Source of the DNA: Thermofilum sp. ex4484_15
Lineage (GTDB): Archaea > Thermoproteota > Thermoprotei > Thermofilales > EX4484-15
Assembly (NCBI GenBank): GCA_002254595.1
Contig: NJEH01000066.1
Location: 1 to 7,183 of the forward strand
Length of the DNA: 7,183 nucleotides
Direction: 5' to 3'
Within the stretch, counting starts at the first letter, position 1. Every line of letters begins with the position of its first letter. Both the position numbers and the translations under genes were made by a program. Below are positions 6,553-7,183 of the stretch, piece by piece. The notes beneath the pieces were generated by a model. It made no database searches. It was given only the letters and a program-made list of their open reading frames with translations, and was not told the origin of the DNA.

Positions 6553-6564
6553 GAAATATTTAAC
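6553..6564 (-). promoter_or_regulatory. TATA-like promoter of the metalloprotease operon
   Basis: On the minus strand GTTAAATATTTC lies about 33 bases before the protease ATG at 6524, predicting transcription to start around 6532 with a leader of roughly 8 bases. A ribosome site AGGTGGG is found at about 6528-6534. The opposite strand reads GAAATATTTAAC, so the element could also serve a plus-strand transcript beginning near 6585. Confidence 0.42.
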
Positions 6565-6591
6565 AGTATTGTTATAGGTAATTAGCAGGTG

Positions 6592-6669
6592 ATGAACGTT
6601 AAAAGCCAACTTCGTAGGATGAGGAGAGGTTTCCGGGCTGATAGAATCGAGTACCGGGCACTCACCTGA
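6592..6669 (+). CDS. Possible 25-residue arginine-rich peptide
   Basis: The ATG at 6592 is immediately preceded by GGTGA, close to an ideal archaeal ribosome site but overlapping the start itself (the GTG at 6589 is an alternative start in the same frame). The peptide contains NVKSQLRRMRRGFRADRIEY, with seven arginines and one lysine. Some of these codons are CGN (CGT, CGG), unlike the host preference. It lies about 30 bases after the plus-strand reading of a TATA-like element. It could be a leader peptide, part of a non-coding RNA, or chance. Confidence 0.22.
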   Translation: MNVKSQLRRMRRGFRADRIEYRALT

Positions 6670-6715
6670 GGCGCAAAAGAGACATATTCTAATGGTTCGA
6701 TTTTGACGCCTTTTT
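6670..6715 (+). terminator. Hairpin followed by T5 (first of two)
   Basis: GGCGCAAAA (6670-6678) pairs with TTTTGACGCC (6701-6710) with one bulged A and a 22-base loop, followed by five T (6711-6715). As plus-strand RNA this resembles an intrinsic terminator or the 3' stem of a small RNA. Thermoproteota usually need only U-rich tracts, so the stem may be structural. Confidence 0.35.
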
Positions 6716-6757
6716 CCGGGGCGGGGGAAACTTCCCTCATTCCCGATGGATGAACTC

Positions 6758-6786
6758 AAGGGCTTCGGATGACTGGAAGCCTTTTT
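6758..6786 (+). terminator. Hairpin followed by T5 (second of two)
   Basis: GGCTTC (6761-6766) pairs perfectly with GAAGCC (6776-6781) across a 9-base loop, followed by TTTTT (6782-6786). The stem extends to nine pairs if AAG (6758-6760) pairs with the first T residues. This is textbook intrinsic-terminator form on the plus strand, yet no convincing plus-strand gene precedes it. Confidence 0.4.
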
Positions 6787-7023
6787 CGAGGACGAGCCTA
6801 ACCATGTATCTGAACGGTATTTAACATTCTTGTCCTTCAGGTAATTTTCCAGCGTCCAGCTCTGGATGACTATTCCGCCCTCCATACCTATCTGGGCTAA
6901 TGTCCACCTGGGCGTGTGGCCTACCAGGATGGGTATAACATTCCGCATTCATTAATGGTTATTATAACGTTAAACCTTTTAGGGATCTTAGGGTAGAATT
7001 TTAAATTTAATACTAACTTCGTC

Positions 7024-7034
7024 CTATATATTAT
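7024..7034 (+). promoter_or_regulatory. TATA box of the ABC permease gene
   Basis: CTATATATTAT is centred about 34 bases before the GTG at 7063. This predicts transcription to start near 7055 and a leader of under 10 bases. Confidence 0.5.
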
Positions 7035-7062
7035 TTAACGCTGAGAGCCGGGGGTTTAGGGA

Positions 7063-7183
7063 GTGAAACTAGAGAAATATCTACCTTATCTCTTCATCAT
7101 GCCAGCAGTAGCTGTACTCTTCTTAGTGACCATGTATCCTTTTGCTTACGCTATTTACTTAAGCCTTTATAATTTAGATTTCT
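7063..7183 (+). CDS. ABC transporter permease, MalF/UgpA-type (sugar uptake), 3' partial
   Basis: From the GTG at 7063 the frame stays open to the window edge, giving 40 residues. They read VKLEKYLPYLFIMPAVAVLF, continuing through LVTMYPFAYAIYLSLYNLDF. The pattern of a short charged start, YL-aliphatic-PA, a long hydrophobic first span, YP, then IYLSLYN is the standard N-terminus of binding-protein-dependent sugar ABC permeases (MalF/UgpA/LacF type). Such permeases pair with a MalG-type partner, an ATPase and a lipoprotein or membrane-anchored binding protein, presumably encoded to the right. TATA placement supports this start, and the GGGAG just upstream could act as a weak ribosome site. 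Confidence 0.78.
   Translation, partial: MKLEKYLPYLFIMPAVAVLFLVTMYPFAYAIYLSLYNLDF

Larger units (their letters stand above)
6517..6948 (-). pseudogene. Atypical, probably decayed reading frame upstream of the protease
   Basis: One open frame of 143 codons runs from the ATG at 6946-6948 to a TAA inside the protease start, but only its first 48 or so residues look like a protein (VIPILVGHTPRWTLAQIG, then IVIQSWTLENYLKDKNV). The remainder is rich in Ser, Pro and Arg, as expected of a wrong frame. The more protein-like sequence moves to a second frame at about 6812 (MVRLVLEKGFQSSEALEFIH). It then moves to a third at about 6741 (REVSPAPEKGVKIEPLEYV), where an ATG overlaps the second frame's TGA. 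Codons here (CAG, CTG, CGG, TCC, CCG) are unlike those of neighbouring genes, which suggests acquired DNA. I recognise no family. It could instead be an intact short hypothetical gene, or a non-coding region with chance frames. Confidence 0.35.

Noticed and set aside
6589..6669. Box C/D guide RNA (GTGATGA near 6589, CTGA near 6637 and 6665)
   Set aside because: Spacing between boxes is too long for an archaeal C/D RNA and no convincing C' box or terminal stem is present.
6670..6710. tRNA or tRNA fragment (GGTTCGATTT resembles a T-loop)
   Set aside because: Only 41 bases separate the paired ends; no anticodon or D arm fits.
6500..7000. SRP RNA or RNase P RNA
   Set aside because: None of the conserved core segments I know could be matched on either strand.
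1..7183. CRISPR array or defence island
   Set aside because: No regularly spaced repeats and no Cas or other defence genes are visible.

Overview
The window looks like chromosomal DNA from a hyperthermophilic archaeon, most likely Thermoproteota (crenarchaeal type). Supporting signs are a ThiN-type thiamine-phosphate synthase domain, TATA-box promoters placed about 25-30 bases before very short leaders, GTG and TTG starts, very tight gene packing, arginine written almost only as AGG/AGA, and heavy use of TTA/CTA (Leu), ATA (Ile) and GTA (Val). I cannot name the genus from the sequence. No rRNA, tRNA, CRISPR array or recognisable transposase is visible.

Left block (1-3020, plus strand). The first gene enters from outside the window. 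It is an AIR-synthase/HypE-like domain fused to a C-terminal ThiN domain. A small methyltransferase-like gene overlaps its end and appears to lack the second half of its fold. After a TATA-containing gap comes a full-length HypE-like AIR-synthase family protein without the C-terminal cysteine motif of true HypE. It is followed 8 bases later by a membrane protein resembling ECF-transporter S components. Two AIR-synthase paralogues, a ThiN domain and a vitamin-type S component together suggest thiamine or thiamine-precursor synthesis and salvage. That functional reading is inference.

Middle block (3023-4986). An unrecognised beta-rich protein on the minus strand is split into two frames at a run of six G, which may be a frameshift. 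It is divergent from a 3-methyladenine DNA glycosylase (AAG/Mpg family); both share an 82-base gap with one near-symmetrical TATA element. The glycosylase stop codon abuts, with no bases between, the stop of a convergent cysteine/histidine-rich protein of unknown function.

Right block (4990-7183). On the minus strand, an exported HExxH metalloprotease, a previously uncounted 41-residue single-span membrane protein and the Cys/His-rich protein form an apparent operon (gaps of 11 and 3 bases). Upstream of the protease, about 360 bases (roughly 6590-6950) differ from the host genes in codon and base use. This stretch holds broken protein-like reading frames and two hairpins followed by T runs, and is the least explained part of the window. 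The window ends inside the first codons of a MalF/UgpA-type ABC transporter permease with its own TATA box.
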